Origin: Hyphomicrobiales bacterium | GTDB taxonomy: Bacteria; Pseudomonadota; Alphaproteobacteria; Rhizobiales; Aestuariivirgaceae | Assembly (NCBI GenBank): GCA_014380505.1 | Contig: JACMJT010000655.1 | Location: 1-14,837, forward strand | Reading direction: 5' to 3' | DNA: 14,837 nt | Shown here: piece after piece, positions 1 to 5,745 of the stretch | How positions within the stretch are numbered: the first letter of the stretch is position 1 | Layout of the letters: each line of letters opens with the position of its first letter | Notes under the pieces: model-generated | Database searches by the model: none | Seen by the model: the letters and a program-made list of their open reading frames with translations, nothing else | What the model was told of the DNA's origin: nothing | Position numbers and translations under genes: made by a program

Positions 1-58
1 CAAGGGCGTCGACACCGCCGCAGAGGGAGCGGCAAGGCGGGAGAGGCGGCGGGGATAA
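1..58 (+). CDS. Possible 3' end of an unidentified protein gene (partial)
   Basis: Reading from base 2, 18 codons are open and end at TAA (56-58), giving a tail rich in Ala, Arg and Glu (KGVDTAAEGAARRERRRG). A charged tail like this is common at protein C-termini. The stop lies 4 bases before a double-hairpin repeat, which is where the other repeats in the window sit relative to gene ends. The fragment is too short to identify, and frame choice rests on these two weak points only. It may be chance. Confidence 0.25.
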   Translation, partial: KGVDTAAEGAARRERRRG

Positions 59-62
59 TATT

Positions 63-133
63 TTCTCTCCATGGCAGGGCTGGACCCTGCCATCCAGTCT
101 GGATCACCGGCTCAAGGCCGGTGATGGAGAGAA
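63..133. repeat. Dispersed double-hairpin palindromic repeat, copy 1
   Basis: A 71-base element bounded by the inverted pair TTCTCTCC (63-70) and GGAGAGAA (126-133). Inside are two perfect 9-base stems with 5-base loops: ATGGCAGGG/CCCTGCCAT (71-79, 85-93) and ATCACCGGC/GCCGGTGAT (103-111, 117-125), separated by CCAGTCTGG. It matches copy 3 (12440-12510) at all but two bases, both in the first loop. It lies just past the stop of the minus-strand desulfurase-like gene, so it may serve as an RNA 3' structure. Such mosaic elements are widespread in intergenic DNA of Rhizobiales; a specific family name is not assigned here. Confidence 0.9.
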
Positions 134-140
134 GAGGAAT

Positions 141-1385
141 TCAGCCTGCCTTGGTAATACGCGTTAGCGAATCGAGCAGGGCGCCCACTTCCTTCTCCGT
201 ATTGTAATGTGCAAGTCCCACGCGCAGCACACCGCCCTTGTCCATAAGCCCCATGCGGGTCATCGGCTCGATGGCATAGTTATGGCCGGACCACACGAAG
301 ATATTGTCGCGGGCGAAGCTTTTGGCGAGATCGGCGGGGTGATGCCCCTCCAGCGTGAAGGACACAGTCGGCACCCGCCGGTGCAGGGCGTTGGCCGAGG
401 TGATGCCGCGAATCTTCAATCCCTTGAAACTCTTCAAGCCCTCGATGAGCCGGGACGTGATCTTATGTTCATAGGCGGCCAGCGTGTCCCATGCGGACTT
501 GATGCGCGCCGGACGAGTGGCGCCTTCGCCGAATTGTTCCAGATATTCGATAGCGCCAAGACAACCCGCCATCCCCTCGTGGCTTAGCGTGCCGGTTTCG
601 AACTTGTGCGGGAGATCGTCGCCTGCAGGCCGCACCTTGTAGCCGAAGGTTTCCTTCAGCAAATCCTCGCGGCCCCACAATATGCCCTGGTGCGGGCCGA
701 ACCATTTGTAGGCGGAGGAGACCAGGATATCCACTCCCAGATCCTGCACGTCGATGGCGTAGTGCGGCGCCAACTGCACCGCGTCCACATAGACGAGCGC
801 CCCCGCCGCCTTTGCCTGCTTGGCGAAATGCTTCACATCGTTGACCGTGCCGGTGCAATTGGAAGCAAATCCCAGCGCCACCAGCTTCGTTTTCCCGTTC
901 AGCACCTTTGCCAGCGCATCGTCGGCAAACTCGTAAGTCTCGGGATCGAAGTCCATCCACCGCACGGTGAGTCCCAAATCCTCCGCCAGCAGCAGCCAGG
1001 GCGCGACATTGGCGTCGTGGTCCATGCGCGAGAGGACGATTTCATCGCCGCGCCTGAAGCGCTTGCCCAGGCAGCGCGACATGTGCAGCGTCAGCGTCGT
1101 CATGTTTTGTCCGAAGACGATCTCCGAGGCGCTTGCGGCATTGTAGAAATCGGCGCAGGCCCGGTGGGCTTCCTCGACAAGTGCGCCCGCTGCCGCCGTG
1201 GTTGCGAAATAGCCCCCCAGATTTGCATTGCTGGCAACCAGACACTCGACGGTCCGGTCGATCACCCGCTGTGGCACCTGGGTTCCCGCCGGGTTGTCGA
1301 AATAGACGCGAGGCGCGCCGCCATCGGTGAGCTGGAGAGCGGGGAACTGGGCGCGAACCCGTTCGATGTCGAGGGCGGTAGCCAT
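141..1385 (-). CDS. Cysteine-desulfurase-like class V aminotransferase (PLP enzyme) lacking the catalytic Cys
   Basis: A 414-residue fold-type I PLP enzyme of the class V aminotransferase group, closest to the 'cysteine desulfurase-like' (VC1184-type) family. The PLP lysine is K227 in SSAYKWFGPH; D201 in VYVDAVQ should pair with the pyridine nitrogen, and H123 (MDHDAN) should stack on the ring. SufS/CsdA enzymes carry their persulfide cysteine in RTGHHCAMP; the matching stretch here is WSGHNYAIEP, with Tyr370 instead (codon at 276-278). A usual desulfurase mechanism is therefore unlikely; another lyase, epimerase or transaminase reaction on an amino acid is possible. ATG 1385 is chosen because the family starts at MATALDIERVRAQFP; the reading frame continues to a TTG at 1451, but those 22 extra residues resemble no family sequence. 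The gene is divergent from the corrinoid protein gene, so the two may share control. Cytoplasmic. Confidence 0.85.
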   Translation of the reverse strand: MATALDIERVRAQFPALQLTDGGAPRVYFDNPAGTQVPQRVIDRTVECLVASNANLGGYFATTAAAGALVEEAHRACADFYNAASASEIVFGQNMTTLTLHMSRCLGKRFRRGDEIVLSRMDHDANVAPWLLLAEDLGLTVRWMDFDPETYEFADDALAKVLNGKTKLVALGFASNCTGTVNDVKHFAKQAKAAGALVYVDAVQLAPHYAIDVQDLGVDILVSSAYKWFGPHQGILWGREDLLKETFGYKVRPAGDDLPHKFETGTLSHEGMAGCLGAIEYLEQFGEGATRPARIKSAWDTLAAYEHKITSRLIEGLKSFKGLKIRGITSANALHRRVPTVSFTLEGHHPADLAKSFARDNIFVWSGHNYAIEPMTRMGLMDKGGVLRVGLAHYNTEKEVGALLDSLTRITKAG

Positions 1386-1549
1386 GTGTGGGAAATCCAG
1401 CGGGGGTGGTGAGCAGACGTCATCCTTAGCCGCCCGTTGCCCTTGCTTCAACCGTCGCTTTCCGGCATGTGGACGTCGCCCAAGGATGGGGAATTCCCTG
1501 ACATTCCGCTATTTTGGCAGCAGATCACGATTCCGGTTGGAGAATTCAA
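1386..1549. promoter_or_regulatory. Divergent intergenic region between desulfurase-like gene and corrinoid operon
   Basis: A 164-base gap between two divergent starts must carry both promoters unless transcripts run in from outside. It contains a perfect 10-base palindrome, GGGAATTCCC (1489-1498), about 50 bases before the corrinoid gene, and a clear Shine-Dalgarno GGAG (1539-1542) seven bases before ATG 1550. I see no convincing -35/-10 pair and no cobalamin riboswitch B12 box. Confidence 0.4.
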
Positions 1550-2251
1550 ATGGCTGAAGAAGGCGAACTCGATCTGAACTCCCTCAACGACGAGGACCTG
1601 GTTCAGCAGGTCCACGACGATCTTTACGATGGCCTGAAGGAAGAGGTCGAAGTGGCGGTTCACATTTTTCTGGGCCGCGGCTGGGCGCCTTACAAGGTGC
1701 TGACCGAAGCCCTCGTCGAAGGCATGCGCATCGTCGGCGTCGACTTCCGCGATGGCATTCTGTTCGTTCCCGAAGTTCTCCTCGCCGCCAACTCCATGAA
1801 GGCCGGCATGTTCATCCTGCGCCCGCTGCTCATCGCCACGGGAGCGCCCCGCCAAGGCAAGATGGTGATCGGCACCGTCAAGGGCGACATCCACGACATC
1901 GGCAAGAATCTCGTCGGCATGATGATGGAAGGTGCGGGCTTCGAGGTGATCGATCTCGGCATCAACAATGCGGTTGAGAAGTATCTCGCCGCCATCGAGG
2001 AGCACAAGCCGGACCTCCTCGGCATGTCGGCGCTGCTGACGACGACGATGCCTTACATGAAGGTGGTGATCGACACGCTGAAGGAAAAAGGCATGCGTGA
2101 CGACTACGTGGTGCTGGTGGGGGGTGCGCCGCTCAACGAGGAATTCGCCAAGGCCATCGGTGCGGATGCCTATTGCCGGGACGCGGCGGTGGCCGTTGAA
2201 ACCGCCAAGGGCTACATGGCGAGAAAGCACAATCAGCTCGCCGCATCCTGA
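1550..2251 (+). CDS. Corrinoid (cobalamin)-binding methyltransferase subunit, MtbC/MttC-like
   Basis: A 233-residue protein with the two-domain layout of methylamine corrinoid proteins. Residues ~1-95 form the helical cap (acidic start, then the VEVAVHIFLGRG and LVEGMRIVG helices), and ~100-230 the Rossmann-like B12-binding domain. The cobalt-ligand motif DxHxxG is present as G-D113-I-H115-D-I-G118; H115 should be the lower axial ligand. The later MSALLTTTM and VLVGGAP segments are typical of the cofactor-binding face. Family members accept a methyl group from an MttB-type enzyme and pass it to a second methyltransferase. This is the only corrinoid protein in the window, so it is the likely partner of one or more of the three MttB proteins. 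ATG 1550 has GGAG at 1539-1542; an upstream in-frame start at 1514 lacks a good site. First gene of an operon with the permease and DUF1638 genes. Cytoplasmic. Confidence 0.93.
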   Translation: MAEEGELDLNSLNDEDLVQQVHDDLYDGLKEEVEVAVHIFLGRGWAPYKVLTEALVEGMRIVGVDFRDGILFVPEVLLAANSMKAGMFILRPLLIATGAPRQGKMVIGTVKGDIHDIGKNLVGMMMEGAGFEVIDLGINNAVEKYLAAIEEHKPDLLGMSALLTTTMPYMKVVIDTLKEKGMRDDYVVLVGGAPLNEEFAKAIGADAYCRDAAVAVETAKGYMARKHNQLAAS

Positions 2252-2277
2252 TCTTCCAAACAAACCGGCCTGTCATG

Positions 2278-2299
2278 AAGTGTGCCAAAGGGCACGCTT
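2278..2299 (+). other. Intercistronic RNA hairpin between corrinoid protein and permease genes
   Basis: AAGTGTGCC (2278-2286), loop AAAG (2287-2290) and GGCACGCTT (2291-2299) form a 9-base stem with one U-G pair. There is no U-tract after it (next bases are GCGAGAGC), so it does not look like an intrinsic terminator. It ends 11 bases before the permease Shine-Dalgarno GGAG (2311-2314). It could stabilise the upstream corrinoid message or lower downstream expression; this role is inferred. Confidence 0.55.
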
Positions 2300-2320
2300 G
2301 CGAGAGCAAAGGAGCAGCAT

Positions 2321-2902
2321 ATGACACGACGCCCTCTTTACGCAGCATTGATCCTCGCCGCCATGACGGCGGCAGCCGAAGCCCACACGGGCACGGGCGG
2401 CATCGCTGGTTTCACCCACGGCCTCGGCCATCCCTTCAGCGGGTTCGATCACATTCTGGCCATGGTGGCGGTGGGTTTCTTTGCCGCCAATCTGGGAGGC
2501 CGGGCACTTTGGCTCGTTCCCTGTAGCTTCGTCGCCATGATGGCGGTGGGCGGCGCGGCAGGCATGCATGACATCGGCCTGCTTTACGTGGAAATCGGCA
2601 TTGCTCTGTCGGTGATCGTTCTTGGCGCCGCCGTTGCCTTTCAATGGAAAGCGCCTGCCGCCGTAGCAATGGCGCTTGCCGGTTTCTTCGCGATCTTCCA
2701 CGGCCACGCCCATGGTTCTGAACTGCCGGCTGCCGCATCCGGCGCCGGTTATGCGCTGGGCTTCATACTGGCGACGGCATCCCTCCATGCCTTCGGCATC
2801 GCCTCAGGGCGGCTCTCGCGGATGGGTTCGCGCCGCATTGCCCAGATGGGCGGCGGCGCCATGACTTTGGCCGGCGTAGGGATTTTAACCGGCATAATGT
2901 AA
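2321..2902 (+). CDS. HupE/UreJ-family nickel/cobalt permease
   Basis: A 193-residue membrane protein of the HupE/UreJ family, secondary transporters for Ni2+ or Co2+. Residues 1-21 are a signal-like segment ending in AEA; cleavage there would leave His22 as the mature N-terminus, as is usual in the family. The signature H37-P-F-S-G41-F-D43-H44 and a second His cluster, FHGHAHG (127-133), supply probable metal ligands. About six hydrophobic segments follow the signal. The gene is the second of three co-directional genes, 69 bases after the corrinoid protein, with GGAG at 2311-2314. No hydrogenase or urease genes are in the window, so cobalt supply for the corrinoid cofactor is the more economical role; substrate choice is inference. 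Inner membrane. Confidence 0.88.
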   Translation: MTRRPLYAALILAAMTAAAEAHTGTGGIAGFTHGLGHPFSGFDHILAMVAVGFFAANLGGRALWLVPCSFVAMMAVGGAAGMHDIGLLYVEIGIALSVIVLGAAVAFQWKAPAAVAMALAGFFAIFHGHAHGSELPAAASGAGYALGFILATASLHAFGIASGRLSRMGSRRIAQMGGGAMTLAGVGILTGIM

Positions 2903-2914
2903 ACTGGAAGGTGG

Positions 2915-3553
2915 ATGACCGTCGTCAATGTCAAACCCTCCGATGAATTCAGCTTTACGGCAGGCAAGGGCGATGTATTGCTCATCGCCTGCGGCGCTCT
3001 GGCCCGCGAGATTGTCGACCTGATCGAGCGCAACCGCTGGACCGCCTTCGACGTCCAGTGCCTTCCCGCCAAGTGGCACAACACCCCCGCCAAGATCGTG
3101 CCCGGAGTGCGCGAAAAAATCCGCGAGGCGAAGGGCCGCTACAAGTCGATCTTCGTGCTCTATGGCGACTGCGGCACCGGGGGCCTTCTCGACAAGCTTC
3201 TGAAAGAGGAGGGTGTCGAGCGGATCGACGGACCCCATTGCTATTCCTTCTACTCCGGCAACGAGGCCTTCGCGGGGCGCGCGGAAGAGGATGTGACGTC
3301 GTTCTTCCTCACGGACTATCTCGCCCGCCATTTCGACAAGCTGATCTGGGCGGGCCTCGGCCTCGACCGCCACCCGGAACTGTTGCCCATGTATTTCGGC
3401 AACTACACCAGGATCGTTTATCTCGCCCAGACGCCGGACGAGGATTTGGCCAAGAAAGCCATGGCCGCCGCGAAGCAGCTCGGCCTAGGCTATGAATACA
3501 GGTTCACCGGCTACGGCGATTTGGACCGGAGTCTGGTATCGCTGGCAAGCTGA
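2915..3553 (+). CDS. DUF1638 protein associated with corrinoid methyltransferases
   Basis: A 212-residue soluble protein of the DUF1638 family. Family hallmarks seen are IACGALAREI (24-33), LYGDCGTGG (82-90), GPHCYSFYSG (106-115) and a C-terminal YRFTGYGDL stretch. Cysteines C26, C86 and C109, with H108, lie in these conserved blocks and could bind a metal or metal centre. No function is established that I can name; the family is often found beside corrinoid proteins and MttB-type genes, so a part in cofactor delivery, reduction or methyl transfer is a reasonable guess. The gene starts 12 bases after the permease stop with GGAAGG at 2906-2911, so the three genes form one operon. Its last 43 bases overlap, tail to tail, the end of the minus-strand GFA-like gene. 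Confidence 0.88.
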   Translation: MTVVNVKPSDEFSFTAGKGDVLLIACGALAREIVDLIERNRWTAFDVQCLPAKWHNTPAKIVPGVREKIREAKGRYKSIFVLYGDCGTGGLLDKLLKEEGVERIDGPHCYSFYSGNEAFAGRAEEDVTSFFLTDYLARHFDKLIWAGLGLDRHPELLPMYFGNYTRIVYLAQTPDEDLAKKAMAAAKQLGLGYEYRFTGYGDLDRSLVSLAS

Positions 3554-3954
3554 GGCGCCTCCGGAGCAGGCGCCCGCTGGCCAGCGTGATAGTGGCCGCC
3601 GGTGATTTCATAATAATCGCTGGCGTCGTCACAATAGATATGGCCATCCGTCGTTAGCCCGGTCGGGCCGTCAAGCGAGCCTGCGGTAATTGCGGTGTAG
3701 TCCCTGCCATCGCCTTTCCAGAACAGCACCGAGCCGCATTCCGCGCAAAAGCCCCGTTGCGCCACGCCGCTCGATCGCACCCATTTGAGGCCGCGCGTCT
3801 CGACAATTTTAAAGTATTCGTCCTTGGCTGCTGTTGCGTGCATGACGCTACCGGTCTGTTTCCGGCATTGCGTGCAATGGCAAACGACGACCGCCCTTAG
3901 CGGGCCACGCACCTCATACTTGACGGCGCCGCACAGGCACGATCCGGTTTTCAT
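3511..3954 (-). CDS. GFA-fold (DUF636) zinc-binding protein
   Basis: A 147-residue protein of the family named after glutathione-dependent formaldehyde-activating enzyme. The zinc ligands are clear: C6-L-C8 (CLCGAVKY), C25-H-C27-x2-C30 (CHCTQC) and C70-x2-C73 (CAECGS). Most members of this family have no proven activity, so a formaldehyde role should not be assumed, although it would fit one-carbon metabolism. ATG 3954 has GGAG about seven bases upstream; longer in-frame extensions (to 4149) would run through the upstream gene and are rejected. It starts 16 bases after the stop of the membrane protein gene, so it is probably the last gene of a three-gene minus-strand unit. The stop TAG (3511-3513) lies inside the DUF1638 gene. 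Cytoplasmic. Confidence 0.85.
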   Translation of the reverse strand: MKTGSCLCGAVKYEVRGPLRAVVVCHCTQCRKQTGSVMHATAAKDEYFKIVETRGLKWVRSSGVAQRGFCAECGSVLFWKGDGRDYTAITAGSLDGPTGLTTDGHIYCDDASDYYEITGGHYHAGQRAPAPEAPQLASDTRLRSKSP

Positions 3955-3970
3955 TTTTTTCTCCAATCGT

Positions 3971-4951
3971 CTATTGTGTGAGTGCTGACTTGATCCATTC
4001 GGGTGGAGGTATTTCCTCACCCTGGCCGCCACTGAACCAGACGCGCCCCGGCCACCGTTTTGACAATCGTTCAACCAGTTTCTTCGTTGGATCTTTCCAA
4101 CTCTCTCCGCCCTGCGGTTGGTAAACACTGATTGCCAACCGGTCTCCAATGGCCGTGATTGGATCGCCCGGGAAGAACATCTCGTTCATCATGATCTCTG
4201 TGCCAGCGTCCTCGCAGACGCTCCCGTAAAGGCTATAGATCATTCCCGGCACGTTTCGAATATCGTTTCGCACCGACCAGCCGATGGACCGGCCAAAGTC
4301 TTCTAGGATCGCCGCGACATCCTTCCATTCGCTCATACCAACCCGAAGGTTGATACCGATCTCTGACTCTATGAATGTTCGTCCATCGCGAAGAGGGTTG
4401 TGGCAAGTCCGATCCAAGGTAACACTTGGAATTGAGAATATTCCGAAAATGGCGGCGATCGCCAGCGTGAGCGGCAAGGCGAAACGGCTCGCACCCAACC
4501 CTGGTGAAGGATCCGCGACAGCCCCGCCCCCAATGGCCTGCGGCGAAGTCCTTACTGCCAGCCAAAAGATCAACCCGGCAACAGCGCCGTAAGAACCGAG
4601 CATTACTGCAAAAATGAGATGCTCGATCCACCCGGCCCAAGTGAGCCGGCCATCAACCACGGTTGAAACACCTCCTGTAGAAGCCGAGTCAGGTAATGCG
4701 AGGCCCGTAAATATGCTCAAGGGGATCGCGCCCACAAGAAACCCCACGACCAGTGACGAGAACAGGGTGACGCGCCCGCGTGAACGGAGGAGAAAAAATG
4801 CCACGAGGCCCGTTGCGGCATGGGGCAGAGCGACGACGAAGGCAATCGGCACAACTCCCAGAGACTGATTGAGAACTCCCGCGAGAGTTGCCGCACCGGC
4901 GGCGGCAAGCGTCATTGCCGAGAGAACTCTGATAATAGTAGACGCGCTCAT
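3971..4951 (-). CDS. Unrecognised membrane protein with five predicted TM helices and a C-terminal soluble domain
   Basis: A 326-residue protein I do not recognise. Five hydrophobic segments lie at about 7-28, 32-55, 63-86, 110-133 and 156-177, followed by a soluble domain of ~150 residues. That domain starts with a Cys-containing stretch (LDRTCHNPLRDGR) and has a second Cys (GSVCEDAG), which could form a disulfide if it faces the periplasm. It contains FIESEIGINLRVGMSEW and ends near residue 326 with PPPEWIKSALTQ. The ATG overlaps the stop of the upstream Fe-S protein gene as ATGA (4948-4951), implying translational coupling, with a GAGG-type site before it. Base composition looks somewhat less GC-rich than its neighbours by eye. 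Confidence 0.8.
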   Translation of the reverse strand: MSASTIIRVLSAMTLAAAGAATLAGVLNQSLGVVPIAFVVALPHAATGLVAFFLLRSRGRVTLFSSLVVGFLVGAIPLSIFTGLALPDSASTGGVSTVVDGRLTWAGWIEHLIFAVMLGSYGAVAGLIFWLAVRTSPQAIGGGAVADPSPGLGASRFALPLTLAIAAIFGIFSIPSVTLDRTCHNPLRDGRTFIESEIGINLRVGMSEWKDVAAILEDFGRSIGWSVRNDIRNVPGMIYSLYGSVCEDAGTEIMMNEMFFPGDPITAIGDRLAISVYQPQGGESWKDPTKKLVERLSKRWPGRVWFSGGQGEEIPPPEWIKSALTQ

Positions 4952-5616
4952 TTTACCTCGGCCATTCTTCTTGCCTTCAAAAAAGCCCGCATGTGGAAGT
5001 GTGCCTGTTCAGGCGAGTATGCAAAGGCCCGCCCGACCGGGCAGGCCCGCCGCGCCAGGCAGCCGCCGGACAGGCAATCACCGCCCGCCGCCGACCCAAC
5101 GTGACTGGCGCAGGCCGCGACATCGTAGCTGGTGCCTGTAAAGGCGCTAACGGGGCAGGTGCTGAGGCAAGGTTTTTCATCGCAGGTTTTGCAAGGATGC
5201 GCTCCCGCTGAAGCGGGGGGCAGGTCGAAAGCGACAGGAAAAAGCAAGGCGGCGCGATAGGCATGCCACAGTCCGTAAGTCGCGTGAATGTTCAGGCCGA
5301 GCGGTGAAATATGCCCGGCACCGGCGCGCCGCGCCCAAGTGAGAAAAGGCAGGGGTGGTTTGTCGAAGGGGAACACAGCCGTGGCCTCAAGATCGCGAGC
5401 CAGGGCGCTAACGGTCTCGCGCGTCCAATCGTCCAGAAGATCCACAGCCGGATCGCGTTCGCGAGCGAAGCGTCGGAACATCGCAGGCCCGGCGTTGCCG
5501 ATAAGGATGACGAAGCGCGCATCGGTTGGCACATTATCGGCGGGATTGAGCACAAACCATCCGAAGGCCGTGAAGCCCGCCCGCCCAATCGCGCTTAGCA
5601 CCGGATGTTCCATCAT
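4948..5616 (-). CDS. Two-cluster Fe-S protein, QueG/cobalamin-reductase-like
   Basis: A 222-residue soluble protein. The C-terminal part has eight cysteines in ferredoxin-like spacing: C142-x2-C145-x4-C150-x3-C154-P and then C169, C181, C186 and C192-P, enough for two [4Fe-4S] clusters. The N-terminal ~130 residues contain ISPLGLNIHATYGLWHAYRA (103-122), which resembles the small-domain segment of the QueG / reductive dehalogenase / MMACHC fold that binds cobalamin. This similarity is by eye. A redox role is likely; reductive activation of the corrinoid protein is a possible but unproved function. ATG 5616 (or 5613, adjacent) is chosen because the in-frame extension to 5724 is encoded entirely by repeat copy 2. 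First gene of the minus-strand unit, coupled by ATGA overlap to the membrane protein gene. Confidence 0.8.
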   Translation of the reverse strand: MMEHPVLSAIGRAGFTAFGWFVLNPADNVPTDARFVILIGNAGPAMFRRFARERDPAVDLLDDWTRETVSALARDLEATAVFPFDKPPLPFLTWARRAGAGHISPLGLNIHATYGLWHAYRAALLFPVAFDLPPASAGAHPCKTCDEKPCLSTCPVSAFTGTSYDVAACASHVGSAAGGDCLSGGCLARRACPVGRAFAYSPEQAHFHMRAFLKARRMAEVK

Positions 5617-5635
5617 GTTGCCGGATTCAAATTTC

Positions 5636-5742
5636 TTCTCTCCATGGCAGGGCTTGACCCTGCCATCCAGCCTTTCAATTGTATTATGTCTGGAATGGCT
5701 AAGAAGTCTGGGTGGCCGGGTCAAGCCCGGCCATGGAGAGAG
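5636..5742. repeat. Dispersed double-hairpin palindromic repeat, copy 2 (longer variant)
   Basis: A 107-base variant of the element at 63-133. The ends TTCTCTCC (5636-5643) and GGAGAGAG (5735-5742) are kept. The left hairpin is ATGGCAGGG/CCCTGCCAT (5644-5652, 5658-5666). The right hairpin is TGGCCGGG/CCCGGCCA (5713-5720, 5726-5733) with loop TCAAG. The linker between hairpins is AT-rich and about 35 bases longer than in the other copies. It lies between the mttB1 stop (5746) and the Fe-S protein start (5616), where it could end or protect the mttB1 transcript. Confidence 0.85.
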
Positions 5743-5745
5743 GGA

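Noticed and set aside
606..1412. 268-codon open frame on the plus strand
   Set aside because: It is antisense to the desulfurase-like gene, whose protein has clear PLP motifs; the plus-strand translation shows no domain and is rich in residues expected from complementing GC-rich codons.
1448..2263. 271-codon open frame on the minus strand
   Set aside because: Antisense to the corrinoid protein gene; the translation is His/Asp-rich and has no recognisable fold, as expected of a shadow frame.
1386..2320. Cobalamin riboswitch before the corrinoid or permease gene
   Set aside because: I looked for the B12 box and the long structured leader and found neither; the gaps are 164 and 69 bases.
3511..3954. 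Calling the GFA-like protein a formaldehyde-detoxifying enzyme
   Set aside because: Only the zinc-binding fold is shown by the cysteines; the family is mostly without proven activity, and corrinoid methyl transfer does not itself release formaldehyde.
5617..5724. N-terminal extension of the Fe-S protein
   Set aside because: The extra 36 codons are encoded by the palindromic repeat, so they are unlikely to be part of the conserved protein.
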